DNA of 64,000 bases from the NCBI RefSeq assembly GCF_027579695.1, contig NC_083589.1:34558835-34622834 (forward strand), written 5' to 3'. The stretch comes from Neoarius graeffei (lineage: Eukaryota > Chordata > Actinopteri > Siluriformes > Ariidae). The notes beneath the pieces were generated by a model that was given only the letters and a program-made list of their open reading frames with translations, was not told the origin of the DNA and searched no databases. Numbering within the stretch: position 1 is the stretch's first letter; each line of letters begins with the position of its first letter. A program made the position numbers and the translations under genes. This document shows, one piece after another, positions 1 through 10,583 of this stretch.

Positions 1-81
1 AGGAAAAAAAAAACTATGAATGAGTAACAATGTTCAAACGTTTAACTGATACTGCATGCTGTTTCTCTCTCTGTTTCTCAG

Positions 82-234
82 GTGGGATGCAGGACTACAA
101 TTATGTTTGGGCTCAGTGTTTAGAGATCACTCTTGAGCTGTCCTGCTGTAAGTTCCCTCCAGAACGTGACTTGCCAGGTCTGTGGGAGGCCAACAAGCTT
201 GCACTGCTGGCCTACATGCAACAAGTACATTTAG
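82..234 (+). CDS. cpm: carboxypeptidase M, exon encoding end of the catalytic domain
   Basis: This is an internal exon of a metallocarboxypeptidase of the N/E (regulatory) subfamily. These zinc enzymes remove C-terminal Arg or Lys from peptides, and CPM does so at the cell surface on a GPI anchor. The translation begins [20 protein letters not shown] and runs to MQQVHLG. The EITLELSC stretch carries the catalytic glutamate of the family. The acceptor is ctgtttctcag before 82. The donor is gtagta after 234, leaving phase 1. The split glycine codon joins perfectly to the next exon at 10194 (HLG-VKGQV, as in vertebrate CPM). Exons for the signal peptide and the zinc-binding HxxE lie upstream of the window. 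CPM is preferred over CPN1, CPE or CPD because of the short GPI-type C-terminus on the last exon. Confidence 0.9.
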
Positions 235-741
235 GTAGTACACACACCCAGCAAAACACAAAGCACAGATAATGACACCCGCATAGTATCCATGAGCAGT
301 CGTCATAGTTGTCATGACAAAGCCTTTGTTTCAACATGACCTAGTTGTCTCCACCTATTTGTAACATCTGTAAGATGACCCAGTGAGCCCATCACACATC
401 TGAGCTCAAAAGATACAAAAGATCTTCACTTGCTCAGTATTATTCACGAATACTGTGCATTACTGAAAACTAACATCAATCCTTGTATGAACATGGCATT
501 GAGTGGAATATTTTGTTGACAAATTATTTCAAGAAATAATTTGAAAAATGTATCCAATTTTTTTTTTAATGGCATTGAAATGTGCCATTTCCAAGCATTT
601 CAGCTTATTTTTATGACATTTATATTGGTATCAAAACTTGCAAGTGGATCATGTAACATGTTTAGCGTCTGACAGCACTGAGCAGTGTTTATTTTGACAG
701 GGCAATGACCTTGATATTTGATAAATCACACATTAGTCTTA
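235..741. other. cpm intron sequence without recognised feature
   Basis: This is the start of the 9,959-bp cpm intron (235-10193). It is AT-rich. I see no repeat ends, open frame with known similarity or RNA gene here. Confidence 0.6.
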
Positions 742-1108
742 GGCTACATCCACACGACAACGGCAACGAGATTTAAAAAAAAAATATCGCGTCCACATGG
801 GCAACGGATCAGTAAAATATCAGGTACATATGGCAACGCAACGCTTGCTGAAAATGATGCAATACACATGCCACACCTCTAGGTGCACTGTAAGACGGTC
901 CCATCGGAGACACCAGAGCAATAGAAGAAGTAAGGACGCATGCGCATAAACTATTATGCGTGAGACTTCATATTAGCCACAAAGTCAGGAAAATCTGTTC
1001 GTAAAATTACGTTATAATGACCAAATACAATGAAAAGTATCTGTAGAGATGAGATCGCTCCTTTTTTCCCCCTATTTTTGCTGGCGGGATTGACTCTGCC
1101 CTAAGGGC

Positions 1109-1146
<38 letters not shown>

Positions 1147-1480
1147 TTGCACCATTACACAATAAATATTCACAGTGAAAATATTTTGTAAGCGCGTTTC
1201 ATGAACCAAGTTATAGGATTTGTTGACAACTCGCATCGAGTTCGTTACACTTCTACCCGGCGTGAAGCACATGTGGTTGTGACGTCATCGTAAACAAATC
1301 CGTTCTACTCATCCAGACAACTTTGCAATGGCGCCGTTGCCAGATCTTTCCACTCTGGAACCCGTTCTCAAAAGATTTCGTTTTGGGGCACCCAAAACGC
1401 TGGTGCCGTGTGGACGCCAGGCCGAAACGATAAACAATTTTATCAGATTCACCTGAATCCGTTGCCGTGTGGACAGGGCC
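742..1480. mobile_element. PIF/Harbinger-like non-autonomous DNA element
   Basis: The ends are inverted repeats: GGCTACATCCACACGACAAC at 742 and, reverse-complemented, GGCCCTGTCCACACGGCAAC at 1480. The flanks are TTA on both sides (739-741 and 1481-1483). A 3-bp TWA target duplication is characteristic of PIF/Harbinger. A (CT)n tract lies at about 1112-1143. No transposase frame is present. Family assignment rests on the target duplication only. Confidence 0.65.
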
Positions 1481-1489
1481 TTAGATCAT

Positions 1490-1860
1490 CCATCCATTAT
1501 CTGTAGCTGCTTGTCCTGTCCTACAGGGTCGCAGGCAAGCTGGAGCCTATCCCAGCTGACTATGGGTGAGAGGCGGGGTACACCCTGGACAAGTCGCCAG
1601 GTCATCACAGGGCTGACAGATAGACACAGACAACCATTCACACTCACATTGACACCTACGGTCAATTTAGAGCCACCAATTAGTCTAACCTGCATGTCTT
1701 TGGACTGTGGGGGAAACCGGAGCACCCAGAGGAAACCCACACAGACACAGGGAGAACATGCAAACTCCACACAGACTCCTCATCGGCCGCTGGGCTTGAA
1801 CCTGGACCTTCTTGCTGTGAGGTGACAGTGCTAACCACTACACCACCGTACCGCCCCAGT
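1490..1860 (-). mobile_element. V-SINE/Mermaid-type tRNA-derived SINE
   Basis: This is a full-length reverse-oriented copy. On the - strand it runs from the tRNA-like head (GGCGGTACGGTGGTGTAGTG) through a B-box-like stretch and the conserved core (ACATGCAGGTTAG) to a GATGGATGAT-like tail. Ten-base direct repeats CTTAGATCAT flank it (1480-1489 and 1861-1870), so it entered right at the edge of the Harbinger-like element. Confidence 0.9.
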
Positions 1861-2522
1861 CTTAGATCATTCCAGACATTAGGCTATTATAGGCCTAAAC
1901 TCAAGTCTGTCAGATGCAGATCTAAAACATTGGGATTTTTCCAACATATGGATTTATTTACAAACCAGTAATATAAAGGGAAATTTAAGCATTAGGCCTA
2001 GATTTTGTAAATAAGTTATTAAAATTAGTATATACTCACTGTGCAGAAAGCTTTGCCTGGCTGATCTTTCACAGGCTGTATACATGGAACTGCAAAAGAC
2101 CACTCTTTACTGAACTTCGTTTTAGAATGCACACGCTTTCTTTTCTTTGGTGTAACTTGTAATTACAGTTAGGTCCATATATATTTGGACACTGACACAA
2201 ATTTTGTTTTTTTTCCTGTTTACTGAAACATATTCAAGTTATAGTTATATAATGGACATGGACATAAAGTCCAGATTTTCAGCTTTCATTTGAGGGTATC
2301 CACATTAAAACTGGATGAAGGGTTTAGGAGTTTCAGCTCCTTAACATGTGCCACCCTGTTTTTAAAGGGACCAAAAGTAACTGGACACTTGACTCAAAGG
2401 CTATTTCATGGGCAGGTGCGGGCAATTCCTTCGTTATGTCATTCTCAATTAAGCAGATAAAAGGCCTGGAGTTGATTTGAGGTGTGGTGCTTGCATTTAG
2501 AAGATTTTGCTGTGAAGAAAAC

Positions 2523-3741
2523 ATGCGGTCAAAGGAGCTCTCCATGCAGGTGAAACAAGCCATCCTTAAGCTGCGAAAACAGAAAAAACCCATCCGAAAA
2601 ATTGCTACAATATTAAGAGTGGCAAAATCTACAGTTTGGTACATCCTGAGAAAGAAAGAAAGCACTGGTGAACTCATCAATGCAAAAAGACCTGGACACT
2701 CACAGAAGACAACAGTAGTGGATGATCGCAGAATAATTTCCATGGTGAAGAGAAACCCCTTCACAACAGCCAACCAAGTGAACAACACTCTCCAGGAGGT
2801 AGGCGTATCAATATCCAAATCTACCATAAAGAGAAGACTGCATGAAAGTAAATACAGAGGGTTCACTGCATGGTGCAAGCCACTCATAAGCCTCAAGAAT
2901 AAAAAGGCTAGATTGGACTTTCCTAAAAAATATCTAAAAAGCCAGCACAGTTCTGCAAGAACATTCTTTGGACAGATGAAACCAAGATCAACCTCGACCA
3001 GAATGATGGAAAGAAAAAGTATGGCAAAAGCGTGGTACAGCTCATGATCCAAAGCATACCACATCATCTGTAAAACACGGCGGAGGCAGTGTGATGGCTT
3101 GGGCATGCATGGCTGCCAGTGGCACTGGGTCACTAGTGTTTATTGATGGGGCGTCGTGGCTCAGGTGGATGGGGCGCCATGCCATGAATCTGGGGACCCG
3201 GGTTCGATTCCGGCCCGAGGACATTTCCCGATTCCTCCCCGTCTCTCTCTCTCTCTCTCCCACTCATTTCCTGTCTCTACACTGTCCTATCCAATAATAA
3301 AGGTGAAAAAATCTTTAAAAAAAAAAAACTAGTGTTTATTGATGTGACACAGGACAGAAGCAGCCGGATGAATTCTGAGGTATTCAGAGACATACTGTGT
3401 GCTCAAATCCAGCCAAACTGATTGGTCGGTGTTTCATAATACAGATGGACAATGACCCAAAACATAAAGCCAAAGCAACCCAGTAGTTTATTAAAGCAAA
3501 GAAGTGGAATATTCTTGAATGGCCAAGTCAGTCACCTGATCTCAACCCAATTGAGCATGCATTTCACTTGTTAAAGACTAAACTTCAGACAGAAAGGCCC
3601 ACAAACAAACAGCAACTGAAAACCGCTGCAGTAAAGGCCTGGCAGAGCATTAAAAAGGAGGAAACACAGCGTCTGGTGATGTCCATGAGTTCAAGACTTC
3701 AGGCAGTCATTGCCAACAAAGGGTTTTCAACCAAGTATTAG
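2523..3741 (+). pseudogene. Tc1-like transposase, frameshifted and interrupted
   Basis: An open frame from 2523 (MRSKELSMQVKQAILKLRKQ) holds the N-terminal helix-turn-helix DNA-binding region to about residue 145. The frame is then lost by a frameshift near 2940, so WTDETKIN, with the first catalytic Asp, lies in another frame. A SINE at 3149-3327 interrupts the catalytic domain. Beyond it lie MDNDPKHKA (second Asp, with a stop soon after) and [11 protein letters not shown] (third residue, Glu), ending VIANKGFSTKY and a stop at 3739-3741. This is a DD34E family transposase that can no longer be made. Confidence 0.88.
3149..3327 (+). mobile_element. short tRNA-derived SINE inserted in Tc1 transposase
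   Basis: The insertion carries an A-box-like GTGGCTCAGGTGG and a B box GGTTCGATTCC, then a (CT)n stretch, an ATAATAAAGGTG motif and a poly(A) tail. Perfect 17-bp direct repeats (ACTAGTGTTTATTGATG) flank it at 3132-3148 and 3328-3344, which is the hallmark of LINE-driven insertion. It is a different family from the Mermaid-type SINEs. Confidence 0.93.
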
Positions 3742-4595
3742 AAATGAACATTTTATTTACAATTATTTAATTTTTCCAATTACTTTTGAGCCCCTGAAAT
3801 GAAGGGATTGCGTTAAAAAAATGCTTTAGTTCCTCACATTTTTATGCAATCATTTTGTTCAACCCACTGAACTAAAGCTGAAAGTCTGAACTTCAACTGC
3901 ATCTCAATTGTTTTGTTCACAATTCATTGTGGTAATGTACAGAACCAAAATTAGAAAAATGTTGCCTCTGTCCAAATATTTATGGACCTAACTGTAGTTC
4001 GTCATGATCTGAGATGATTACACAAATGACTGATCATGCATGAGATATAAATTACATATGGTAGAGATCAATAATTATAAAGATTAACTTACATATGTAG
4101 ATGCATGCGATAACAGCAGCGGTCATGTCTGTAGGCTTGTAAACTCGTGGGCCGTGTCAAAGCAATCAGAAAGTCTCAGCATGTGAAATGCCAAAAAGCA
4201 GTTTCAGAAGTGGTCGAGTAGTCAGACTGCTGTGAATGAAAAGACCAATTTCATTCATCACTTGTCAGCATGACCGGCAGAGGTGCCCAATCAACTAACC
4301 CAGTACCTACCAGAAGACGTACAGGCCCTATACATGTGTGTGTATATGTCACATGGACACAAGTGTTTTACTGGGAAATACACTACTTGTGTTTTTCATA
4401 CGAACTACATCTGGGACGTTGAGAATTTAAACCATGACGCATTTAAATAAAATTGGCTGGTTTTGAGTGGTATGTCAGATGTATTCATTCATTCAGCTAG
4501 CATGATGTTGAATGAGTCGAAGATGAGTAGCTGAATGGAATATATCTGATATGCCACGAAAAAAACCCCAGCCAATATTATTATTATTATTATTA

Positions 4596-4970
4596 GGCTG
4601 CACGGTGGTGTAGTGGTTAGCACTGTCGCCTCACAGCAAGAAGGTCCGGGGTTTAAGCCCCGTGGCCGGCGAGGGCCTTTCTGTGCGGAGTTTGCATGTT
4701 CTCCCCGTGTCCGCGTGGGTTTCCTCCGGGTGCTCCGGTTTCCCCCACAGTCCAAAGACATGCAGGTTAGGTTAACTGGTGACTCTAAATTGACCGTAGG
4801 TATGAATGTGAGTGTGAATGGTTGTGTGTGTCTATGTGTCAGCCCTGTGATGACCTGGCGACTTGTCCAGGGTGTACCCCGCCTTTCGCCCGTAGTCAGC
4901 TGGTATAGGCTCCAGCTTGCCTGCAACCCTGTAGAACAGGATAAAGCGGCTAGAGATAATGAGATGAGAT
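4596..4970 (+). mobile_element. V-SINE/Mermaid-type SINE
   Basis: This is a full-length forward copy: tRNA-like head GCACGGTGGTGTAGTGGTTA, core with AAAGACATGCAGGTTAG, and tail GATAATGAGATGAGAT. It sits inside a TTA microsatellite that flanks it on both sides, so the target duplication cannot be delimited. Confidence 0.9.
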
Positions 4971-5219
4971 TATTATTATTATTATTATTATTATACATAC
5001 ACGTTCGATGGAACAATTATAGATTTCAATCGAATGTACTGTACAAAATCAAAGTTCTAATAATAAAAATGGTACAAGTCCAAAAAGCCTGAACAACAAC
5101 CCAACTTATATACAAGCGATATCCAGGTGGACAGTTCAACTTCAAAGTTACTTTTGGTCGTAGTTAATTGTTACATTGCAGTTGTTCAAAACAAAAGAGC
5201 TTTGCTGAGTGAAGTCCTC

Positions 5220-5730
5220 TTATAAAAGTCTCCATCACTTTTCTTCACCTCCAAGTAGAACTTTATATTTCCGCTATTGCTCTCTTTTCCAGTTTTTCGA
5301 TGTCTGTTGGTATGTTTCTCTCTTGTAAATATGCTTGAAGAATATCCAGTGAAGTTTTGGTAGCCTTTCGGGTGTTCAGCACGTCATTTTCTTTCAATCT
5401 TCCGCTTTTAATGAAGCAAACCTCACAGCCATGCTTGTTTACAATCTGTCACTCACTAACACGGAAGTTTCACGTCTCCAACGTGTCTCTTTTCCAGTTT
5501 TCCAATGTCCGTTGGTATGTTTTTCTCTTGTAAATATGCATGGAGAATATCTAAGGAGGTTTTGGTAGCCTTTCAGGTGTTCAGCATGTCTTTTTAGTTT
5601 CAGTTTTCAGTTTATTTATTTAGTGCTTAATTATAGCATAGCGAATCCTAGCAACAGCACTGGATTAGCATCGTCTTTTCCCTTTCCTGGCAGACAAAGA
5701 AATGCTTCTGCGCATGCACAGCAGAAAAGT
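5220..5730 (-). pseudogene. Crypton-like (tyrosine recombinase element) fragment with a duplicated segment
   Basis: The - strand reads TRKATKTSLDILQAYLQERN and then, one frame over, KFYLEVKKSDGDFYKR. This resembles the N-terminal region of KIAA1958/QRICH1-like Crypton proteins, from memory of the family (a TKxATKxSLxIFxxYLxEKN pattern followed by KFYVEVRxxDG). A stretch of about 105 bp at 5279-5385 is repeated in the same orientation at 5486-5591 with scattered substitutions. Stops and at least one frameshift make it non-coding. The similarity is convincing by pattern, but no alignment was run. Confidence 0.55.
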
Positions 5731-5849
5731 TTTGTCATTGGATATTTGCATTAGCTCCGACGTGTGATGTCATGTTGTCTTGACAATGTGCAATATTGTA
5801 ACAATATTGCACACTCATTCTCCATTGGGTAGAGTGACATAATACACAT

Positions 5850-6226
5850 CTCATCTCATCTCATTATCTCTAGCCGCTTTATCCTGTTCTACAGGGTCGC
5901 AGGCAAGCTGGAGCCTATCCCAGCTGACTACGGGCGAAAGGCAGGGTACACCCTGGACAAGTTGCCAGGTCATCACAGGGCTGACACATAGACACAGACA
6001 ACCATTCACACTCACATTCACACCTATGGTCAATTTAGAGTCACCAGTTAACCTAACCTGCATGTCTTTGGACTGTGGGGGAAACCGGAGCACCCGGCGG
6101 AAACCCATGCGGACACGGGGAGAACATGCAAACTCCGCACAGAAATGCCCTCGCCGGCCATGGGGCTTGAACCCGGACCTTCTTGCTGTGAGGCGACGGC
6201 GCTAACCACTACACCACCGTGCCGCC
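5850..6226 (-). mobile_element. V-SINE/Mermaid-type SINE
   Basis: This is a full-length reverse copy with perfect 12-bp direct repeats CATAATACACAT at 5838-5849 and 6227-6238. On the - strand the head is GGCGGCACGGTGGTGTAGTG and the tail is GATAATGAGATGAGATGAGA. Confidence 0.93.
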
Positions 6227-6635
6227 CATAATACACATAGGATAAGCAGTATGTGAACAATATTGCACGCTATCAAACCAAATGAATGAAGCCAGCTAGA
6301 CGGGAACAGAATACATGTTTTTTGTTCCATGGAAAAAGTGTCCTGTATGTATAATAATTCCCAATATTTCATTCTGATGACATCACTCCCAGTGTTTTCT
6401 CGCTGACTGGATACGTGTTGTCAAAATGGCGAACTGGTTCAAAATTAAATTATTTTGATTAACTTGCTTTTTTTTTGTGGATGTGTCCATATAATATCAA
6501 GATCATTACACATTGGCATGAAGATATGAAGTTTATTTTCTTGTGTAGAAAAATATTTCACTTCACTCACTCATGAAATATACATTCACCACTCAGAGAT
6601 AAACGTCATATTTTCACGCCACCGTGTAACGTTTT

Positions 6636-6659
6636 GTGTGTGTGTGTGTGTGTGTGTGT

Positions 6660-6692
<33 letters not shown>
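6636..6692. repeat. (TG)n-(CA)n palindromic microsatellite
   Basis: A run of about 13 TG units is followed directly by TACA and then about 15 CA units, so the tract is self-complementary and could form a hairpin. Confidence 0.9.
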
Positions 6693-6696
<4 letters not shown>

Positions 6697-7492
6697 AAGT
6701 GGTTAAGCTTGGCTAAATCCTGACAGAGCATTGACGCCACTCTTTAGATTTTTCTGATGCAGGTTTTTTCAAGACTTGGTGGGTCGGCTGGTTTGGATAT
6801 TATTTTGCGGGCCTGAGCCGTCAAATACGGGTCACTTGGGAGGTCTGTTGTTTCATAGCTGGTTGTCACATATCTTTCTAATGAAATCCACTTTCCAAAA
6901 TGCCACACTGTCACACATTACTTCCACCACAAGCTCCATTTCCCAGAATCTGTAGCCACTTAATTAACTATAAGTTCTCCCTTTAAATAATCCCGAGTTT
7001 TATTTGAATTGTTGCTTTGGTTTGACCTCTGGATTTGATCTTTTGGTTTTGGCTGCTGGCTATGTTTAAATAAAATCCTTCATTTCCATCCAAACTTGTG
7101 CAAGATTTGCAATGTTGGTATGACACAGATTTTTTTTTTTTAGATTTTTGTTCTTTAGAAAAATTGATGGACGTATTTCATTATAATTAATGGCTCCAAC
7201 TATCTCAGACTTCATTAGATGATTTTGATGAATCTATATGTTTAAAATAGCTTTGACTGAATGCTCAGTTAATACACTGAATAACATATGACAGACCAAG
7301 CAGTTATTCTAAAGTATTGCATGCAGTGGGGTTGGGATACAGTCCCTGAAGTTTTTGAATTCTGTTCATACCACAGCGATTTGCCAACAATTACAATGTT
7401 TAATTTATTAATGAACAACATGTTGGGCATTTTAATGGTTTGTAGTTAGATTTAATGTTGTGGAAGCAACCAACGGTCATTCTTTCACCAGC

Positions 7493-7537
<45 letters not shown>

Positions 7538-7858
7538 AAATAATGCAGCCTCTCGCTTTACTAAGAAACTGAAACGGGTAGAACTCCACTGTCCTGAACA
7601 CTTTCCTGTGCTGGGAAACATTGCAAAGCACCGTACCTCTTACAAAGCTCTTATAACTGCGTCTCGTTCCATAAATGTTAAATAAAAGTCATAAAAACCC
7701 TTATCACAAAAATTACACATTTTACTTTGTTAAACAGCAGCACACTTTTCAATCTGTTTATCATTAGTCTTACATTATGTGGTGCATCTGCTGTACAGGT
7801 CCCTGTGTATGAGCTGTTACTATCGAACCAGTAACGTATTAGAGTAAGTGCATTAATA
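6693..7858. other. cpm intron sequence; (CT)n at 7496-7538
   Basis: No gene or transposon boundary is recognised. A CT-rich microsatellite lies at 7496-7538. Open frames across it are low-complexity Ser-Leu read-throughs. Confidence 0.55.
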
Positions 7859-8301
7859 CAGGCGTGCTCAAACTTTTCTACTTTAAGGCCCACCTATTCA
7901 CACTTGTAACGTGTCAGGACCCATTAAAAAAGATCCCCAATTATTTTGGCTAATCTATTCTATTAGAATCTAATAATCTACTGTAAAGTGTATTAATGGG
8001 ATGTGACATTACTCCCTGTTACAGATGGGAGCCCATGAATTAAATAAATACAATAAAACAAACTGTTTTTTAATTGTAGGTATTGCATTGAAAACTGTAT
8101 GGATGTGCCAGAAGCCAACATAAAACCATACATGCAGGACATTCTCAGTCAAAAGGGATTAATGATCCAAAAGTGGAATCTGGTCCATTAACACAAGAAC
8201 TTATTGCCAAGTTTGTGTACAGAAAACAAGCAAGTGATTAAAACCAAGAAGTACACTCAAAAGAAGTGGATATAGAAACCACTCAATGGGATTAGATCCT
8301 T

Positions 8302-8517
8302 ATGCTAACAAAGAAGGATTTTTCCGATGGGTTGGAAAATTATCCATCCGTTGAGTTCCCCGACATCTCAAACTACCTGCTGCTGCAGACATCGTTCTAC
8401 ACGGACACACAGATGAAAACCTGGAAGAGCATGGAGACGTACAACTTTTTATATGTGGCTAGGGTAAGGATCTGGGGATCAGGACACTACAAGATAGACG
8501 GCAGTAGACAGATCTAA
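8302..8517 (+). pseudogene. fragment resembling the transposon-associated YqaJ-nuclease protein (ISL2EU-type)
   Basis: The 71-codon frame contains ENYPSVEFPDISNYLLLQTS, then MKTWKSMETYNFL. The pattern WPSVxYPDxxNYL...KAYKSLxAYNF occurs at the start of fish proteins that carry SWIM zinc-finger and YqaJ exonuclease domains, the second protein of ISL2EU-like transposons. The recognition is from memory of the family. The piece covers a small part of such a protein, with no SWIM or YqaJ motif nearby, so it is a remnant or a captured exon. Confidence 0.45.
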
Positions 8518-8539
8518 GTGCAGGAAGAGTCCAGCTTAT

Positions 8540-8990
8540 TTTTATAGCACTTTTAACAATAGACATTGTCGCAAAGCAGCTTTACAGAGAATTAAAGACT
8601 TTGAACATGAGCTAATTTTATCCCTAATTTATCCACCACTCTCAAGCCTGTGGTGATGGTGGCAAGGAAAAACTCCCTCAGACGACATGAGGAAGAAACC
8701 TTGGGAGGAACCAGACTCACAAGGGAACCCATCCTCATTTGGGCGATGACAGATAACGTGATTATAAATAACTCGCTTCTATAACTGTGTCCTATAGAGT
8801 CACAAAGTATAACTGTGTGTAACCAGGAAATTCATTATAGTTTTAACATGAAGTCTGTGTTGTCGAAGTTATAAACTGTTCATTGATGGAAACTTGAGTG
8901 CAAAACTTCATGACAACCAACTGCAGTCCTAAAGTTAGCAAGTCGACTGTAGTCCTCAAACATAAATGCATTACTGTAAGTGTCCAGAGC
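8540..8990. repeat. fish dispersed repeat (GACATGAGGAAGAAACC-type)
   Basis: The segment contains ACATTGTCGCAAAGCAGCTT, AGGAAAAACTCCCTCAGACG and GGAACCAGACTCACAAGGG. I recognise these as a widespread non-coding repeat of teleost genomes. No coding capacity or clear ends are visible. Confidence 0.6.
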
Positions 8991-9534
8991 TGGGTGTTTT
9001 TTTTTTTTTAAACAAAAGCAAAACAGAAAGCAGGGTTATAAATGTTATAAACATGGCTCAAAACAAACATGACCGTGATGATGATAATACTTCGCAAAGC
9101 CTCTGTGAAAACAGTTTCCTTATCTATGCATGCTGATTGCGCTCAAATCAGCGTCAGGTGTTTCCTATAATGACTGGGTCCCAAGCGTGCGCACAACACG
9201 CTCCGTGAGCATGCGTGGCCGCTCGAGCTGTGCCAGACTCAAGCGTGCAAAGGCGCGACAGTCAAGTGTTCGCCTGCTGCGTGACCACAACTTTTATCTC
9301 ATGTGTATATCGGCATCAAAATGCCTCATTTTCATTGATAACCCATCGCAAAGCATTGTGAGCCGTAGTGTGACCATAACTTAATGAGGCGGATGTGACG
9401 TCAGATGCAACCTAGCAATTGTACCCTGCTACGAGTAAAAAAAAAAAAAAAGCTTCAACTTGAAAAAAAATTCTCGGCACACTAGATGGCGCTAGTGGGC
9501 CGTGTCCCAGTGGTTGAGAAACACTGCATTAATA

Positions 9535-10193
9535 TAAGCCTATGTTTCATGTTACAGCTGGAGCTACTGCCTGAACCATGCTGTTATATGAAAATAATAA
9601 TGCACACCATCTGACCAACCAGAACCGAGAATACAAACCACACTGTGGTATAAAATATTATAAATCATATCCTCAGGAAGTACATAATAAATGATCATAA
9701 GAAGTGCTTCAAGCTAGGTTAGCTATTATGAAACACATATCTTTGTCAATCATCTGGAAAGACAAACACAGTCATGGGAACGTTGCAATAAAATCAACGT
9801 CTAGACAAAGGCACCATATTGGCTCCACATATCCAGTCCTAAATTAAGCTCATGAAAGTGGAAAGATTATATCTTGCATAATCAACTAAAATACATGACT
9901 TCAGCAGTAATGACTCATCAAGCTGTGCAAGTGGAACAAGTCTTCTTTGACTGTCCCATTATAGCCTTCCCAACTCACTACTTCTAACCATCACTGACTA
10001 TGGAATATCATGTGATGTCTGTGTTAGCATAATTTGTTTTCCAGCACAAGTTAATTAGGATAATTTAGTCATTCCTTCTATTCTAATAAGATCACCTAAG
10101 CCTTCACAATGTTTGTTTTATTCATCTGTGTTGGAAAAGCTTTCTTAATTCCTTAAGGATTGAAGATTTTCTTAAATCTGTTTTCCCTGTTAG
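9535..10193. other. cpm intron, no recognised feature
   Basis: AT-rich, apparently single-copy sequence leading to the pyrimidine-rich acceptor (ttttccctgttag) of the next cpm exon. Nothing else was recognised. Confidence 0.55.
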
Positions 10194-10342
10194 GTGTAAA
10201 AGGTCAAGTGCTTGATTCAAATGGGAAGCCAGTCCAAAATGCCTCAGTGGAGGTCCAGGGGAGGCGGAACCTTTGTCCATTTAAGACAGATCGCAAGGGA
10301 GAGTATTACAGACTATTGCTGTCAGGAAACTACACCATCACG
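10194..10342 (+). CDS. cpm: carboxypeptidase M, exon encoding the transthyretin-like domain (first half)
   Basis: This 149-bp exon translates (G)VKGQVLDSNGKPVQNASVEV, through RTDRKGEYYRLLL-like residues, to SGNYTIT. It is the start of the beta-barrel transthyretin-like (CarboxypepD_reg) domain that follows the catalytic domain in N/E carboxypeptidases. GVKG is the classic beginning of this domain in CPM. Acceptor ttag is at 10190-10193 and donor gtgagaac follows 10342. The exon starts in phase 1 and ends in phase 0, matching exons at 82-234 and 15657. Two N-glycosylation sequons (NAS and NYT) are present. A 1.6-kb Tc1 element sits 240 bp downstream in the next intron. Confidence 0.92.
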
Positions 10343-10583
10343 GTGAGAACAAGCCTTCTGTTCTGTATGTATAATATGAATATATGTCAAAAGCTCACAA
10401 ATAAGAATTTGGAACTATCAGAAAATATTGCAGAGGGGTTTCAAACCCAAGATCTTGACTTTTAGCTATGCCTCGGGGTAAAGATTTGATTAAGGGTCTC
10501 ACGGCTGCACTCTCAGAAAATAAAGTACATTATTGTACCTTTAGGGGTACAATGGCTTAACTAGGGCAGTACCCTCTAAGGTA

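Larger units (their letters stand above)
2166..3994 (+). mobile_element. Tc1-like transposon, broken, with SINE insertion
   Basis: Terminal inverted repeats begin CAGTTAGGTCCATATATATT at 2166 and end with its complement (tatggacctaactg) at 3994. TA dinucleotides lie on both sides (2164-2165 and 3995-3996), the Tc1/mariner target duplication. Without the SINE insertion the element is about 1.63 kb, the usual Tc1 size. It lies in the large cpm intron. Confidence 0.92.
7859..9526. mobile_element. hAT-type element, non-autonomous or decayed
   Basis: An 8-bp target duplication CATTAATA lies at 7851-7858 and 9527-9534. The ends are CAGGCGTGCTCAAACTTTT and, reverse-complemented, CAGTGTTTCTCAACCACTGG, the short imperfect termini typical of hAT elements. 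Inside are a small protein-like fragment (8302-8517) and a fish dispersed repeat (8540-8990). No hAT transposase frame is seen. Confidence 0.75.

Noticed and set aside
1160-1480. Possible promoter/CpG-like stretch
   Set aside because: The local CG richness (for example GGCGCCGTTGCC) belongs to the Harbinger-like element, whose right end is at 1480. No first exon follows.
3160-3240. tRNA gene candidate (A and B boxes)
   Set aside because: It lies inside a SINE with poly(A) tail and 17-bp target duplications. The same reasoning excludes all Mermaid-type heads as tRNA genes.
4489-5092. Open frames of 150-175 codons on both strands
   Set aside because: They read through a Mermaid-type SINE (FPPQSKDMQVRLTGDSKLTV-type peptides) and TTA repeats. 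The same peptide appears at every SINE copy in the window.
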